DNA of 49,442 nucleotides from an uncultured Clostridiaceae bacterium (GCA_958441075.1 CAUCBQ010000002.1:1-49442); one strand, 5' to 3'; shown: positions 33,982-42,875, counted from the first letter of the stretch. Notes: generated by a model from the sequence alone, not told the origin. Translations and numbers: made by a program.

Positions 33982-34803
33982 TCAGAAACGATCTCCGGGA
34001 AAACACGCCTGCAGGGCCAGCGCAATTCCGTCTGCATCATTTGCAGCCGTTTGGAAGGGAGCCGCCTTCCGAACACCCTCAGGGGCATTTCCCATGGCAT
34101 AGCCCCGTCCGGCAGCACACAGCATATCCAGATCATTATAACCATCACCAAATGCAACTGCCTGGCTGCATTCAAAACCAAGATAATTGCAGACTGCTTT
34201 CATTCCCAACGCTTTTCCTACCCCCTCCTTCATCACTTCCAGATAATTCGGAGATGAACAGGCTGCATTTACCTCCGGCATGTTCTCTTTAAGCCACAAA
34301 CGGGCGCCCTGAATTTCCTCCGGATCTCCCATATACAGCAGCTTATGAACTCCTATATTATCGAAAATACCGGAGTCCGCCGCCTTTTCCACTGCTTTTG
34401 TCCCGGTTATCTGCTCGTCATGTATAATTCGTTCATCCTGGCAGCTGTCAACCGCCCAGATATCTCCTCCATAAACACTGCAGCACAGCCCTGGAAACCG
34501 CTTTTTCAGTTCTCCCTTTACAGTCAGAGCGGTTGACAAGGACATTGCGCTGCTGAAAATCGTCCTGCCATTTTCATCCAGGACCAGCGCGCCTCCATAG
34601 CATACCATAGGGCCTGAAGTCCCCAACTCCTGCCTGATATGCTCCATAGCCGCCGCCATGCGGGCTGATACCAGGACAAACGGCACGCCCGATTTGTACA
34701 AACGGCCTATCTCCTTTTTTGCGGAATCCGGAATACGACTGCTGCTGTCCAGAAGTGTTCCGTCAATGTCACTGAATATGATGCTGTATGTCCCTTTTTC
34801 CAT
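33982..34803 (-). CDS. HAD-superfamily (Cof-type) phosphatase
   Basis: 273 residues. Motif I SDIDGTLLDSS (nucleophile Asp), motif II VLVSARM, the C2-type cap, Lys in motif III (EGVGKALGMKAV) and motif IV AVAFGDGYNDLDML. Cof-type enzymes remove phosphate from sugar phosphates, PLP or flavin nucleotides. The start is the ATG at 34803 with GGGAGAG six bases before it; a frame from 34818 overlaps that site. Last gene after the second binding protein (37 bases), so probably part of the sensory operon next to a PTS; a sugar-phosphate substrate is an inference. Confidence 0.88.
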   Translation of the reverse strand: MEKGTYSIIFSDIDGTLLDSSSRIPDSAKKEIGRLYKSGVPFVLVSARMAAAMEHIRQELGTSGPMVCYGGALVLDENGRTIFSSAMSLSTALTVKGELKKRFPGLCCSVYGGDIWAVDSCQDERIIHDEQITGTKAVEKAADSGIFDNIGVHKLLYMGDPEEIQGARLWLKENMPEVNAACSSPNYLEVMKEGVGKALGMKAVCNYLGFECSQAVAFGDGYNDLDMLCAAGRGYAMGNAPEGVRKAAPFQTAANDADGIALALQACFPGDRF

Positions 34804-34840
34804 ATGAATCTCTCCCATCTGTATACGGATATTAATCCTG

Positions 34841-36160
34841 TTATTCCTTTAAAAACGCCATCATTTCCCTTTGCAGCTTCAATAATCCGCTGTCCATAGA
34901 CACCTCCCCGGAAAGAATCCGATCCACCTCGCTGTCAGCACGCTTTACAGCCTCCGGATATTTTCCGAAATGAGGCGCCGCCACCGCTTCTCCCATAACC
35001 TGATCCAAAACCGGCAGATCCATCTGCCCTGTGTCCCCTGCGCTGTAATCCTGAACAGCCTTTTTCACCACCGGAACTCCCTGAGAGTCCTCAAGAAGCT
35101 GTCTCTGCGTTTCCCCCTCATAGCAAAGCCATTTCAAAAACTCCCACGCCAGTTCCTTCCTACGGCTGCGGCTGCCAATTCCCATTAAAAGAGTATCCAG
35201 CTCTGTGCGGCTCTCTCCGGCCTGTCCTGCCGGCATCTTCACACAATCCCACTCAAAATCAGAATATTTTTTAATTCTCCATGGATATGGCTTATATGTC
35301 CTGTATTCCGAATATGCCAGCGGCATAAATGCCACCTTTCCAAGATCAAATTCTCTGGACGTTACAGAAAATCCTCCGTTTAGCCGGTTCAGTTCCTGAA
35401 CAAAGCGGAGCGCCTCCTCTACCCGCTCATCATAAAAGAAAGCGCCTGTTCCATCTGCGTCAAACAAAGCCGCCCCATTGGCATATACCGCATCCTTCCA
35501 GCTGTAATCATAGCACCCGAACTGATCCAGAATCCCATCTCCGTCGGTATCCTTTGTAACCCGGCGGCAGATATCCAGAAAATCACTTCTGGTCCAGTTA
35601 TCCTTTGGCATGGAAATCCCCTCTGCCTCCAGAAGCTCTTTATTTACAAACATAAGCATAGGAACACTTTCATACGGAAGAGCATACTGTTTCCGGAATA
35701 TATTTCCATATTCATAAGCCCCCGGATAATAGGCTTCTCCGGAAAAACTGCCATCCTCTGCAATCATCCCATCCAGCTCCTGAAGAATCCCAAGACCTGC
35801 CAGCGTATCAAATTCTCCTCTGGGAATCATAAATACATCCGGCTCTGTTCCCAGAAGAACCTGCTCTGCCAGCCACTCTGCATAAGCATCCTGACGTATG
35901 CCGCTGGTATACTCTACCCGTACACCGGGATGTTCCTTCTCGAACCGCGCAATCGCCTCATCCACAATCTGATAACAATTTCCCACAGGAACACCCCAGT
36001 AACTCTCCGCACACATTCCGAACCGAAGCACAATCCCCTCTTCCCGGTTCTGTATACGATATGATACCAGTCCTGCAGCCAGAGTCAGAAGCAGAACAGC
36101 GGCTGCAGCAATTGACGCCATACCCGAAAATGCAGTCTGGTCCTTCTCTTTTTTTCTCAT
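34841..36160 (-). CDS. Membrane-anchored family 1 sugar-binding protein (SBP_bac_1-like)
   Basis: Extracellular solute-binding protein fold: FEKEHPGVRVEYTSG, DVFMIPRGEFDTLAGLG, NKELLEAEGI-like segment, DTDGDGILDQFG and AWEFLKWLCYEGETQRQLL. Residues 13-33 are one hydrophobic helix without a lipobox Cys or an AXA site, so the protein is probably tethered by an uncleaved N-terminal anchor. 439 residues. There is no ABC permease nearby. It follows the response regulator by 10 bases, which points to a role in signal perception instead of transport. Confidence 0.8.
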   Translation of the reverse strand: MRKKEKDQTAFSGMASIAAAAVLLLTLAAGLVSYRIQNREEGIVLRFGMCAESYWGVPVGNCYQIVDEAIARFEKEHPGVRVEYTSGIRQDAYAEWLAEQVLLGTEPDVFMIPRGEFDTLAGLGILQELDGMIAEDGSFSGEAYYPGAYEYGNIFRKQYALPYESVPMLMFVNKELLEAEGISMPKDNWTRSDFLDICRRVTKDTDGDGILDQFGCYDYSWKDAVYANGAALFDADGTGAFFYDERVEEALRFVQELNRLNGGFSVTSREFDLGKVAFMPLAYSEYRTYKPYPWRIKKYSDFEWDCVKMPAGQAGESRTELDTLLMGIGSRSRRKELAWEFLKWLCYEGETQRQLLEDSQGVPVVKKAVQDYSAGDTGQMDLPVLDQVMGEAVAAPHFGKYPEAVKRADSEVDRILSGEVSMDSGLLKLQREMMAFLKE

Positions 36161-36170
36161 TTTTCTCCTC

Positions 36171-36845
36171 CTACAGCTGTCGGGTCGTCACGCCGGTCTG
36201 CACCGCCCAAATAGCCAGCTGGGTTCTGTCCCGCAGCTCCAGCTTGCTCAATATGGAGCTCAAATTATTCCGCACCGTTCCCTCAGACAAATTGAGAGCT
36301 GCTGCAATCTCCTTGTTGGAGCGCCCATAGCCAACCTGCTGTATTACCTTCCATTCCGTTTTTCCTATCTCTTCTACCATATGGCTGTCTACACATATAG
36401 CATAATTATTTTGAGCCATCTGAGAGAAAAGGCGGACTACCTTTACCGCCACATCCGGATTGATCATAGCCTTTCCACTGTGTACTGTGCGGATAGCGGC
36501 AGCCAGCTCCGACATGGAAACACCTTTCAGCAGATAACCGCTGGCTCCGTATTTCAGCGCATTATAAACGTATTCATCATCATCAAAGGTAGTTAATATG
36601 ATAATCTTAATCTGCGGATAATTTTCTTTAATAATTCTGGTGCATGAAACGCCGTCCATCTCCGGCATACGCACATCCATCAGTATTACGTCCGGTTTAT
36701 CAGAACGCACAGACCGTATAACCTCCCGTCCATCCGCTACCGTATCCGTAACTTCCATATCCGGGTTTGCCGACAAAACAATCTTAAGGCTTTCCCGAAT
36801 CAGCTCCTGATCGTCTGCAATTACTACTTTAATCTTTCCATCCAT
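36171..36845 (-). CDS. NarL/FixJ-family response regulator
   Basis: Receiver domain with acidic pair DD (11-12), phospho-acceptor Asp57 in VILMDVRMP, and Lys in YLLKGVSM; C-terminal LuxR-type HTH (VIQQVGYGRSNKEIAAALNLSEGTVRNNLSSILSKL). 224 residues. Its ATG shares one base with the kinase stop (TAATG), so the pair is translationally coupled. Target unknown; the TGACAAA repeats upstream of the PTS genes are candidates. Confidence 0.93.
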   Translation of the reverse strand: MDGKIKVVIADDQELIRESLKIVLSANPDMEVTDTVADGREVIRSVRSDKPDVILMDVRMPEMDGVSCTRIIKENYPQIKIIILTTFDDDEYVYNALKYGASGYLLKGVSMSELAAAIRTVHSGKAMINPDVAVKVVRLFSQMAQNNYAICVDSHMVEEIGKTEWKVIQQVGYGRSNKEIAAALNLSEGTVRNNLSSILSKLELRDRTQLAIWAVQTGVTTRQL

Positions 36846-38152
36846 TATGAATCATACTCCTCTCCCCATCTGATGGGTATTTCCGCCCGGATTATAAATC
36901 CTTTTTTTCCATCCCAGGACAGTTTTCCTCCCAGAAGCTTTAACCGTTCTTCCATATGCTTCAGTCCAAATCCCTTTTCCACCTGCCCGCAGCCACAGCC
37001 GTTGTCCTCTACCTGAACCGTCAGCCACTGGTCTTTTTTTGCAATACAGATTCGTATTTCTCCCGCATGGCCATGACGAACCGCATTGGTAGACGCCTCC
37101 TGAATTACACGATACACTGCCTCTTCTTCATCCTCATGAAATTTCAGCGGATGAACCTGATTCTCAAAAAAAATTCTGACGCCGGAGGCGGAAGACATAT
37201 TATCCAGCATGGTCTGAAGCGCTTCCTCCAGAGAAAGCTTTTCCAACGCATCCGGCCGCAGCTTTTTTACAGATCTGCGCACATCCGTAATACCCTGTCT
37301 GGCTACATTTCCAATTTTTTCCAATTGCCCTCTGGCTGCCTCAGGTGAATAATCCAATATGGTAATACATGCATCAATTCCTGCCACAATCCCCGTCAGG
37401 GCATGGCCCAGTGTATCATGAATTTCCCTTGCCAGCCGGTTTCTCTCCCTTGTCTCTGCGTTCCGCTCTGCTTCCAGAGCATACGCTTTCAGCTGCTCAT
37501 TGGCGGTTTCCAGCTGCTCATATAAAAGCTGAATCCTGGCTCTCTCCTGATACTCTCCCTGAATCAATATCGTCATATATAAAATGAACATGGCCAGATT
37601 TACAGAGGTTATCAGACTGCGGAGCCCTCTGAGCCATATCTGGGTACTGCTCTGATAACAGCTCAAAAATGCGTCCCACGATATCATACCCATCCATCTT
37701 CCAGCCAGATTATAATTGAGAACCGTATACAGCGCCGCTACCGCTACTGCCAAAATCAGCTTCTGCCGGCTTCCCTTCTGCCCGCGGATCATATCCGCTA
37801 CTACCAGAAGAACCAGCCCGTCATAGTTCATTCCCATAGCTGCCGTAGCAACCACACAGGCCAGGGTTTCCCCTGCCAGAAGCCATGTCCTGAACGTACC
37901 CGGCCTTCCTTCCCACTGCTGCATCCATGAACTTAAAAATACCAGAAGGAGATAGGAACACACTGCTGTCAAAAGAATCGATTCCGGCTTCCAGGGCCGC
38001 GACTGAATCATATCCAGAAAACTCAGCGCTTCCATAGAATGCACAATAGCCCTCAGGCTAAAACTCATAAGCCCTGCCACAAGACACACTGCCGCCAAAT
38101 TCAGCATATACATGGCAGCCTGAAGGCTGCCCACTGCTTTCTCCCTGCTCAT
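36845..38152 (-). CDS. Sensor histidine kinase (HisKA_3, DesK/NarL type)
   Basis: 435 residues. Five or six membrane helices (about 15-200) with short loops and no large extracytoplasmic sensor domain, then a coiled coil (about 200-235), the phospho-acceptor in AREIHDTLGHAL (His245) and a HATPase domain with TNAVRHGHAG and DNGCGCG. Lack of an own binding domain, and flanking genes for two anchored binding proteins, suggest that ligands are sensed through these partners. It follows the first binding protein by 9 bases. Confidence 0.92.
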   Translation of the reverse strand: MSREKAVGSLQAAMYMLNLAAVCLVAGLMSFSLRAIVHSMEALSFLDMIQSRPWKPESILLTAVCSYLLLVFLSSWMQQWEGRPGTFRTWLLAGETLACVVATAAMGMNYDGLVLLVVADMIRGQKGSRQKLILAVAVAALYTVLNYNLAGRWMGMISWDAFLSCYQSSTQIWLRGLRSLITSVNLAMFILYMTILIQGEYQERARIQLLYEQLETANEQLKAYALEAERNAETRERNRLAREIHDTLGHALTGIVAGIDACITILDYSPEAARGQLEKIGNVARQGITDVRRSVKKLRPDALEKLSLEEALQTMLDNMSSASGVRIFFENQVHPLKFHEDEEEAVYRVIQEASTNAVRHGHAGEIRICIAKKDQWLTVQVEDNGCGCGQVEKGFGLKHMEERLKLLGGKLSWDGKKGFIIRAEIPIRWGEEYDS

Positions 38153-38161
38153 ATTGACCTC

Positions 38162-39127
38162 CTATTGCCAGCCGTCTGTTCCATATTGCTGCAGCTCCTC
38201 TTTTGTAATCAGGCGGGGCGGAATTTTAATCTCCTTTTCTGCCGGAGTTCCATCCAGGATATCGTACGCCGCTTCTGCCGCTCTGCGCCCAATCTGTCTT
38301 GGAAACTGGGCGGCTGTAGCTGTCATAATTCCTGCTGAAATCATGGATTTTCCATCCGGAGAGCCATCTACACCATAAACTGCCATCTTACCTGTAAGCC
38401 CCTGCTCCTCCAGCGCTGCCATGGCTCCCATGGCAGCCAGATCATTTAAACACATCACCACATCTGCCTGAGGATATTCCACAGCCAGCTCCTTCATCAC
38501 CGGCATGGCAATTTCCAATTGTCCCAGACAATCCCTTTCCGCCAGAATTTCAAACCCTTCCTTTCCCTTCAGAGCTTCTTTAAATCCCTGTATCCGGTCA
38601 ATTCCCGATTTCGTCTGATTATGGGTCAGCAGCAGAATTTTCCCCCTGTTCCTGGACTCCATCAGATGACGGGCGCAGAGTGCGCCTGCCTGAAAGTTAT
38701 CCGTTGTTACAGTACAATCTACATACCTGTCATCATAAATATCACTGTCCACAGCAATCACCGGTATTCCCTTTGCCTTTGCCTTTTCCACCGCCGGCCC
38801 TATTGCCTTCCAGTCTGCCGGATTCAAAAAAATAGCCGATACCCCCCGCTCAACCAGCTCTTCAATCTGTTCCGTCTGCTTTTCAACCGAAAGCGCCGGA
38901 TCTCTTGTCAGCAGCATATCCCCTCTGCTTTCCAGCACTCCTCGTATCTCGTCGTCTACAATTTCATAAAAAGGGTTATTCATGGTCATATAAACCGCGC
39001 CAAATATACGGCCCTCATTTTTCTGTCCCAACCGCCCAAAAACAATACAGAATGTAACTGCAATCATCAGAGCCGCCGCTGCTGCTACTATTCCTGTCCA
39101 TATTCGTTCGGTTCTTCCCATGGTCAT
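38162..39127 (-). CDS. Membrane-anchored family 4 sugar-binding protein (RbsB-like)
   Basis: Periplasmic-binding-protein fold of the ribose/galactose type: TMNNPFYEIVDDEIRGVLE, QIEELVERGVSAIFLNPADW, IPVIAVDSDI, GILLLTHNQT-like KILLLTHNQTKSGIDRIQGF, VVMCLNDLAAMGAMAALEEQG, VYGVDGSPDG. One N-terminal hydrophobic helix (about 8-28) without lipobox, so anchored. First gene of the sensory operon, with the promoter at 39165-39193. Start: ATG at 39127 or GTG at 39133; GGGGG lies ten or four bases upstream. No transporter partner is present. Confidence 0.83.
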   Translation of the reverse strand: MTMGRTERIWTGIVAAAAALMIAVTFCIVFGRLGQKNEGRIFGAVYMTMNNPFYEIVDDEIRGVLESRGDMLLTRDPALSVEKQTEQIEELVERGVSAIFLNPADWKAIGPAVEKAKAKGIPVIAVDSDIYDDRYVDCTVTTDNFQAGALCARHLMESRNRGKILLLTHNQTKSGIDRIQGFKEALKGKEGFEILAERDCLGQLEIAMPVMKELAVEYPQADVVMCLNDLAAMGAMAALEEQGLTGKMAVYGVDGSPDGKSMISAGIMTATAAQFPRQIGRRAAEAAYDILDGTPAEKEIKIPPRLITKEELQQYGTDGWQ

Positions 39128-39164
39128 CTTCACTTTTCCCCCTTCTTAACAGCCTCTTTTTCTG

Positions 39165-39193
39165 ATCATATCATTCTCCGGGAGTCTTGAAAA
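39165..39193 (-). promoter_or_regulatory. Promoter of the sensory operon
   Basis: Minus strand TTTTCA, 17 bases, TATGAT, 37 bases before the binding-protein start and just behind the PTS terminator, so the sensory genes form a separate transcript. Confidence 0.6.
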
Positions 39194-39224
39194 GACTTTT
39201 GTCCGCTAAAATCCATCAATACCC

Positions 39225-39264
39225 AAAAAGCCCTTCGGGCAGCTTCAATTCTGCCGAAAGGCCC
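39225..39264 (-). terminator. Terminator of the PTS operon
   Basis: Minus strand GGCCTTTCGGCAG / CTGCCCGAAGGGC imperfect stem with TTTTTGGG after it, 50 bases past the EIID stop. Confidence 0.78.
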
Positions 39265-39313
39265 TCTGGTCCCTTAGAATTATTTATTTATACTCCCCTT
39301 TGAACAGACCTGC

Positions 39314-40126
39314 TTAATAGCTCAGTCCCGGATCAAAGAAACCAAGAAGAACACCTACAAAGGCAACGGCTACAAGAACCAGCATTACCATAGTCGGAGA
39401 AATCTTCTTTTTGGTCATCAGCCACCAGCAGAATACAACCGTTGCGGCAGACAGAAGCTTCGGATAAACCGAATCCAGTGTACCCTGAAGGGCAACGCCG
39501 CCCGGAATAACAAAGGATGTGCTGATGTTGATCCAGCTGGCGGCAACTGCTCCGATTACCATCGTTCCGATCATTACAATCGACTCACGAATTGCCTGAG
39601 CCTGCGGACCCACAAGAAGCTCCACCGCTTTTCCGCCCATCCTGTAGCCCTTATAATAGGCAAACCGCATTCCAAAATACATCAGCGCATTCCATACCAC
39701 AATATAGAAAATTGCTCCCAGCGGAGATCCATTGCCGGAAAGTCCCAATCCGATTCCCAAAAGAATAGGAATCAGGGTTCCAACAATCAGGGAATCACCA
39801 ATGCCTGCCAGAGGACCCATAAGTCCCGCCCGGATACCATTGATTGTCTCTCCGTCAATCGGTTCTCCATTGGCTTTTGCTTCCTCCAGTCCTGCTGTCA
39901 TACCTACAACCAGCGTACCGATCTGCGGTTCTGTATTAAAAAATGCACTGTATGTTTTTAAAGCTTCCTTCTGTTCTTCCTTTGTATCATAAAGCTCCTG
40001 TATTACAGGCGCCATGGAGCACAGATAGCCAAAGGTCTGCATATGCTCCTGAGAGAAACAGGTTAAATGACCATAATACCAGGAAAGGAAGGATTTTTTC
40101 AGGGTTTTATCTGATAACTTTTTCAT
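39314..40126 (-). CDS. PTS mannose/fructose/sorbose family EIID
   Basis: Membrane component of the mannose-type PTS. 270 residues: starts KKLSDKTLKKSFLSWY, then ERMQ-like QEHMQTFGYLCSMAPVIQELY, FFNTEPQIGTLVVGMTAGLEE, GIRAGLMGPLAGIGDSLIVGTLIPI, all EIID motifs, and C-terminal membrane helices. The start is the ATG at 40126 with GGAGGAAA before it; it lies one base after the EIIC stop codon. Last of the four PTS genes. Confidence 0.95.
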   Translation of the reverse strand: MKKLSDKTLKKSFLSWYYGHLTCFSQEHMQTFGYLCSMAPVIQELYDTKEEQKEALKTYSAFFNTEPQIGTLVVGMTAGLEEAKANGEPIDGETINGIRAGLMGPLAGIGDSLIVGTLIPILLGIGLGLSGNGSPLGAIFYIVVWNALMYFGMRFAYYKGYRMGGKAVELLVGPQAQAIRESIVMIGTMVIGAVAASWINISTSFVIPGGVALQGTLDSVYPKLLSAATVVFCWWLMTKKKISPTMVMLVLVAVAFVGVLLGFFDPGLSY

Positions 40127-40127
40127 A

Positions 40128-40970
40128 CTATATTTCCTCCTCATCATCGTCATATGCAGCGGAAGCTGCAGCAGGACGCATGGTTTTTAACATCTGAACC
40201 TTATAATTGATTACGGCAAAGAAACCGCCGATCAAAGCTGCGCCGATCAGGTTTACGCCCATACAGGCAGCCAGGGTGAAGCCAAAGAAAAAGGTAAGGA
40301 AATCAGCCGTCTTTGTAATAACCTGCTTTAACAGAATTGCCACACCTACTGCCGGAAGAAGACTTCCCACCGTAAACAGTGTCTTCATTGCAATTCCATC
40401 CATGGGAAGATAGATTTTCATCAGATCTACCATGCTGGCTCCGGCCAGAGTAATAATTACTGTAGGCAAAAAGGAGCATACAAAGTGAGAAATCCACGGA
40501 AGTCCCATATCAACCAGATACAGTTTTTTAAAGTTTCCTTCCTCTACAGCCTTCCAGCCAATGTGCTGCCAGATCAGGTTCATCGTAGCAGTTCCGTAAA
40601 AAAGAACGGTTCCCAGCGTTCCTACTGCGGCTCCCAGGGCAGCTGCCATATCTGTTGCCTGCTGTGAAGAGGGATCAAGTCCCATTCCCTTAATTGCACA
40701 TATTGCCAGAGGAATACCGATGTAACTGATTGCACGTACATCAGCTGATACGGTTCCTCCCGGAGTTACCAGAGCGATGTAAATAATCTGAATCGCCGCT
40801 CCCACAATAATGCCTGTCTTAACATCTCCCAAAATCAATCCCACTACAAGGCCTGCCACCAGAGGACGTCCCAGCGTATAATTACCAAAAGACGTACCGC
40901 CCATACCGGGCATACTTGCCAGGCAGGCGCAAAAGCCAAGTAAAATCGCCTGAATCATATTAATTTCCAT
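40128..40970 (-). CDS. PTS mannose/fructose/sorbose family EIIC
   Basis: Sugar-translocating membrane component. 280 residues with about seven to nine hydrophobic segments, GRPLVAGLVVGLILGDVKTGIIVGAAIQI and TPGGTVSADVRAISYIGIPLA, typical of EIIC of this family. The C-terminus ends in an acidic tail (DDDEEEI). Sugar specificity cannot be read from the sequence. Confidence 0.94.
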   Translation of the reverse strand: MEINMIQAILLGFCACLASMPGMGGTSFGNYTLGRPLVAGLVVGLILGDVKTGIIVGAAIQIIYIALVTPGGTVSADVRAISYIGIPLAICAIKGMGLDPSSQQATDMAAALGAAVGTLGTVLFYGTATMNLIWQHIGWKAVEEGNFKKLYLVDMGLPWISHFVCSFLPTVIITLAGASMVDLMKIYLPMDGIAMKTLFTVGSLLPAVGVAILLKQVITKTADFLTFFFGFTLAACMGVNLIGAALIGGFFAVINYKVQMLKTMRPAAASAAYDDDEEEI

Positions 40971-41002
40971 ACCGGATTACCACCTTTCCCTGCTTAATGT
41001 TA

Positions 41003-41494
41003 TCAGAATCCGAACTGGCCTCTGAATTTAGTCCAGTTTCCGATTGCCTCTTCCTTTAACAGAGCGAATTCTACATTATATCCCGCCTTCATAATCATTT
41101 CCAGAGCCTCTGCCTCTTCCTGAGTAATAGACTGGTTATTTCCCAGCTTTACAGTACCGGGCCGGTCATTACAGGGGCCGATGATTACATCCTTTACTCC
41201 CGGCTGGAATCCCTGATCTACCAGGATTTTTTTCATATCTACCGGATTCTTTGTAATAAGGAAATAACGGTCCTTACTGTCCAGAACCTTTTGGCACTTT
41301 GCCTTCCACTCATCCATCGTCCACACAAACGTCTTTTTTCCGGATGCACTCTTATAAGCAGCCTTCAAAACCGGATTCGAAGCCGCCATATCGTTCACTG
41401 CAACCAATCCGTCACAGGGATACTCCAGCGCCCATCTGGTGCAGGTCTGTCCGTGAATCATACGGTCATCTACTCTTACAAATGATACTGACAT
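41003..41494 (-). CDS. PTS mannose/fructose/sorbose family EIIB
   Basis: Soluble phosphotransfer subunit. 163 residues: SFVRVDDRMIHGQTCTRW with the phosphorylated His14, followed by the usual Rossmann-like pattern (LVAVNDMAASNPVLK, VIIGPCNDRPGT). 32 bases before EIIC. Confidence 0.94.
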   Translation of the reverse strand: MSVSFVRVDDRMIHGQTCTRWALEYPCDGLVAVNDMAASNPVLKAAYKSASGKKTFVWTMDEWKAKCQKVLDSKDRYFLITKNPVDMKKILVDQGFQPGVKDVIIGPCNDRPGTVKLGNNQSITQEEAEALEMIMKAGYNVEFALLKEEAIGNWTKFRGQFGF

Positions 41495-41531
41495 ATTTTT
41501 ATCCTCCTCATTTTAACAGCGTACATCTGTA

Positions 41532-41963
41532 CTAAATATCGTCCTCGTTTTCTTCCTCTGTATTCAGCTCCATCCGGGCCATGGCATTCTTTGATTCCAT
41601 AAGCATACTCGCCTCAAGGGTATCCCAGTCTACAGCATCCTTCATCAGAGCTGCTGTAAGAGCCATGGGAAGATTCATTCCTCCATAAGCTCTCGTCCGT
41701 TCCAGCATTCCTGCCTTTGCCAGCACATCCAGAGCATTTGTCAGAGGCGATCCTCCAATAATGTCTGCCAGCAGTATAAGCTCATCCTCATTTCCGATAG
41801 GCGAAACCGTTTCCCTGAACCGTTCCACAAATACATCTGCTCCCATTCCGTCTTCCATACCGACGCTCAGCACATCTGTTCGTTCCCCCCCTGCCAGCAT
41901 TTTCAAAACGCTGTGCAGGCCTTGGGCAAATGTACCATGGCTTACCAACACCACATACTTCAT
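41532..41963 (-). CDS. PTS mannose/fructose family EIIA
   Basis: Receives phosphate from HPr at His9 (VSHGTFAQG) and passes it to EIIB. 143 residues; LILLADIIGGSPLTNAL is the second family motif. The start is the ATG at 41963 after GGAGGG; a frame running to 42086 adds 41 residues that do not belong to the family and would cover the promoter. First gene of the PTS operon; the acidic C-terminus (NTEEENEDDI) is unusual. Confidence 0.93.
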   Translation of the reverse strand: MKYVVLVSHGTFAQGLHSVLKMLAGGERTDVLSVGMEDGMGADVFVERFRETVSPIGNEDELILLADIIGGSPLTNALDVLAKAGMLERTRAYGGMNLPMALTAALMKDAVDWDTLEASMLMESKNAMARMELNTEEENEDDI

Positions 41964-41997
41964 AACCGTTTTCCCTCCTGTCCGATCACTTGCCTTC

Positions 41998-42003
41998 ATT
42001 TTA
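41998..42003 (-). promoter_or_regulatory. Candidate -10 box of the PTS operon
   Basis: Minus strand TAAAAT, 34 bases before the EIIA start, without a recognisable -35. A weak -35 together with upstream repeats suggests activator dependence. Confidence 0.35.
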
Positions 42004-42032
42004 TCAGTTAAAAAATGCAAAATCATCTGCCC

Positions 42033-42092
42033 TTTGTCACTGATTTCCTCAAAAAATCCATGGCATTTGTCATTTTGCCGTGACAAATGTCA
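42033..42092. promoter_or_regulatory. TGACAAA repeat cluster upstream of the PTS operon
   Basis: Minus-strand TGACAAA copies begin at 42039 and 42072, and a palindrome TGACATTTGTCA covers 42081-42092. Offsets are 33 and 20 bases, close to three and two helical turns. The inner pair also forms a 9-base inverted repeat (CATTTGTCA / TGACAAATG, 42064-42089). Candidate response regulator or repressor site, 30-95 bases upstream of the -10. Confidence 0.5.
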
Positions 42093-42119
42093 TTTTCAGT
42101 CCCTGCATCCAACTTTGCC

Positions 42120-42148
42120 TTGTGTTTCCAGCGTTCCAATGATAAAAT
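42120..42148 (+). promoter_or_regulatory. Promoter of trmB
   Basis: TTGTGT, 17 bases, TAAAAT, 51 bases before the ATG. Its -35 lies 28 bases from the PTS repeat cluster, so the divergent promoters might influence each other. Confidence 0.5.
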
Positions 42149-42198
42149 GAGTCCGACTGATAATGAAGTAAGTACAAGAAAGACGAGGACATATATCT

Positions 42199-42858
42199 AT
42201 GCGTTTAAGACATATCCCCGGAGCTGAGGAAACCATTTCCGCCAGCCCTTATGTAATTCAGGAGCCTGCCCTTCACAAAGGGAGCTGGAACCAGGTATTT
42301 GGAAATGACCATCCCATTGAAATAGAAGTGGGAATGGGAAAGGGACGTTTCATCATGGAACTGGCTCAAAAAAACCCACAGATCAACTATATAGGCATTG
42401 AACGGTATTCCAGCGTACTTCTGCGGGGCCTGCAAAAACGTGCGGGACTGGAGCTTAACAACATTTATTTTCTCTGCATTGACGCCAAAGCTATGGCTGA
42501 TTACTTCGCTCCCGGCGAGGTAAACCGGATCTATCTGAACTTTTCCGATCCCTGGCCCAAAGACCGCCACGCCAGACGCCGCCTTACCTCCCCTGATTTT
42601 ATGGCTGTCTATGACCAGATACTGGCAGAGAATGGGGTAATTGAATTCAAAACGGATAACCGGGGACTTTTTGACTACTCTCTGGAAGCCATTCCCCAGG
42701 CCGGATGGGAAATCAAATCCCACACCTTTGATCTCCACCACAGCCCTATGAACGAAGGAAATGTAATGACTGAATATGAGGAAAAATTTTCTTCTATGGG
42801 AAATCCTATCTGCAAGCTGGTAGCAGCCAGAGAGATTCCCGCATATGATAAACAGTAG
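42199..42858 (+). CDS. trmB: tRNA (guanine-N7-)-methyltransferase
   Basis: Methylates G46 in the variable loop of tRNAs using SAM. 219 residues: SAM-binding EIEVGMGKGRFIMELA, IGIERYSSVLLRGLQKR, and the family signature NFSDPWPKDRHARRRLTSPDF, with FKTDNRGLFDYSLE. ATG at 42199 with GAGG ten bases upstream. Monocistronic or followed by a short open frame at 42996. Confidence 0.96.
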   Translation: MRLRHIPGAEETISASPYVIQEPALHKGSWNQVFGNDHPIEIEVGMGKGRFIMELAQKNPQINYIGIERYSSVLLRGLQKRAGLELNNIYFLCIDAKAMADYFAPGEVNRIYLNFSDPWPKDRHARRRLTSPDFMAVYDQILAENGVIEFKTDNRGLFDYSLEAIPQAGWEIKSHTFDLHHSPMNEGNVMTEYEEKFSSMGNPICKLVAAREIPAYDKQ

Positions 42859-42875
42859 ACTAACCTCCCTCCAAA

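Noticed and set aside
39225..39313. Small RNA between PTS and sensory operon
   Set aside because: The stem is fully explained as the PTS terminator, and no separate promoter points into it.
42020..42038. Sigma-54 promoter for the PTS operon (GGGCA...TTTGCA on the minus strand)
   Set aside because: Distance between the GG and GC elements is 11, not the strict 10, and no LevR/ManR-type activator gene is near.
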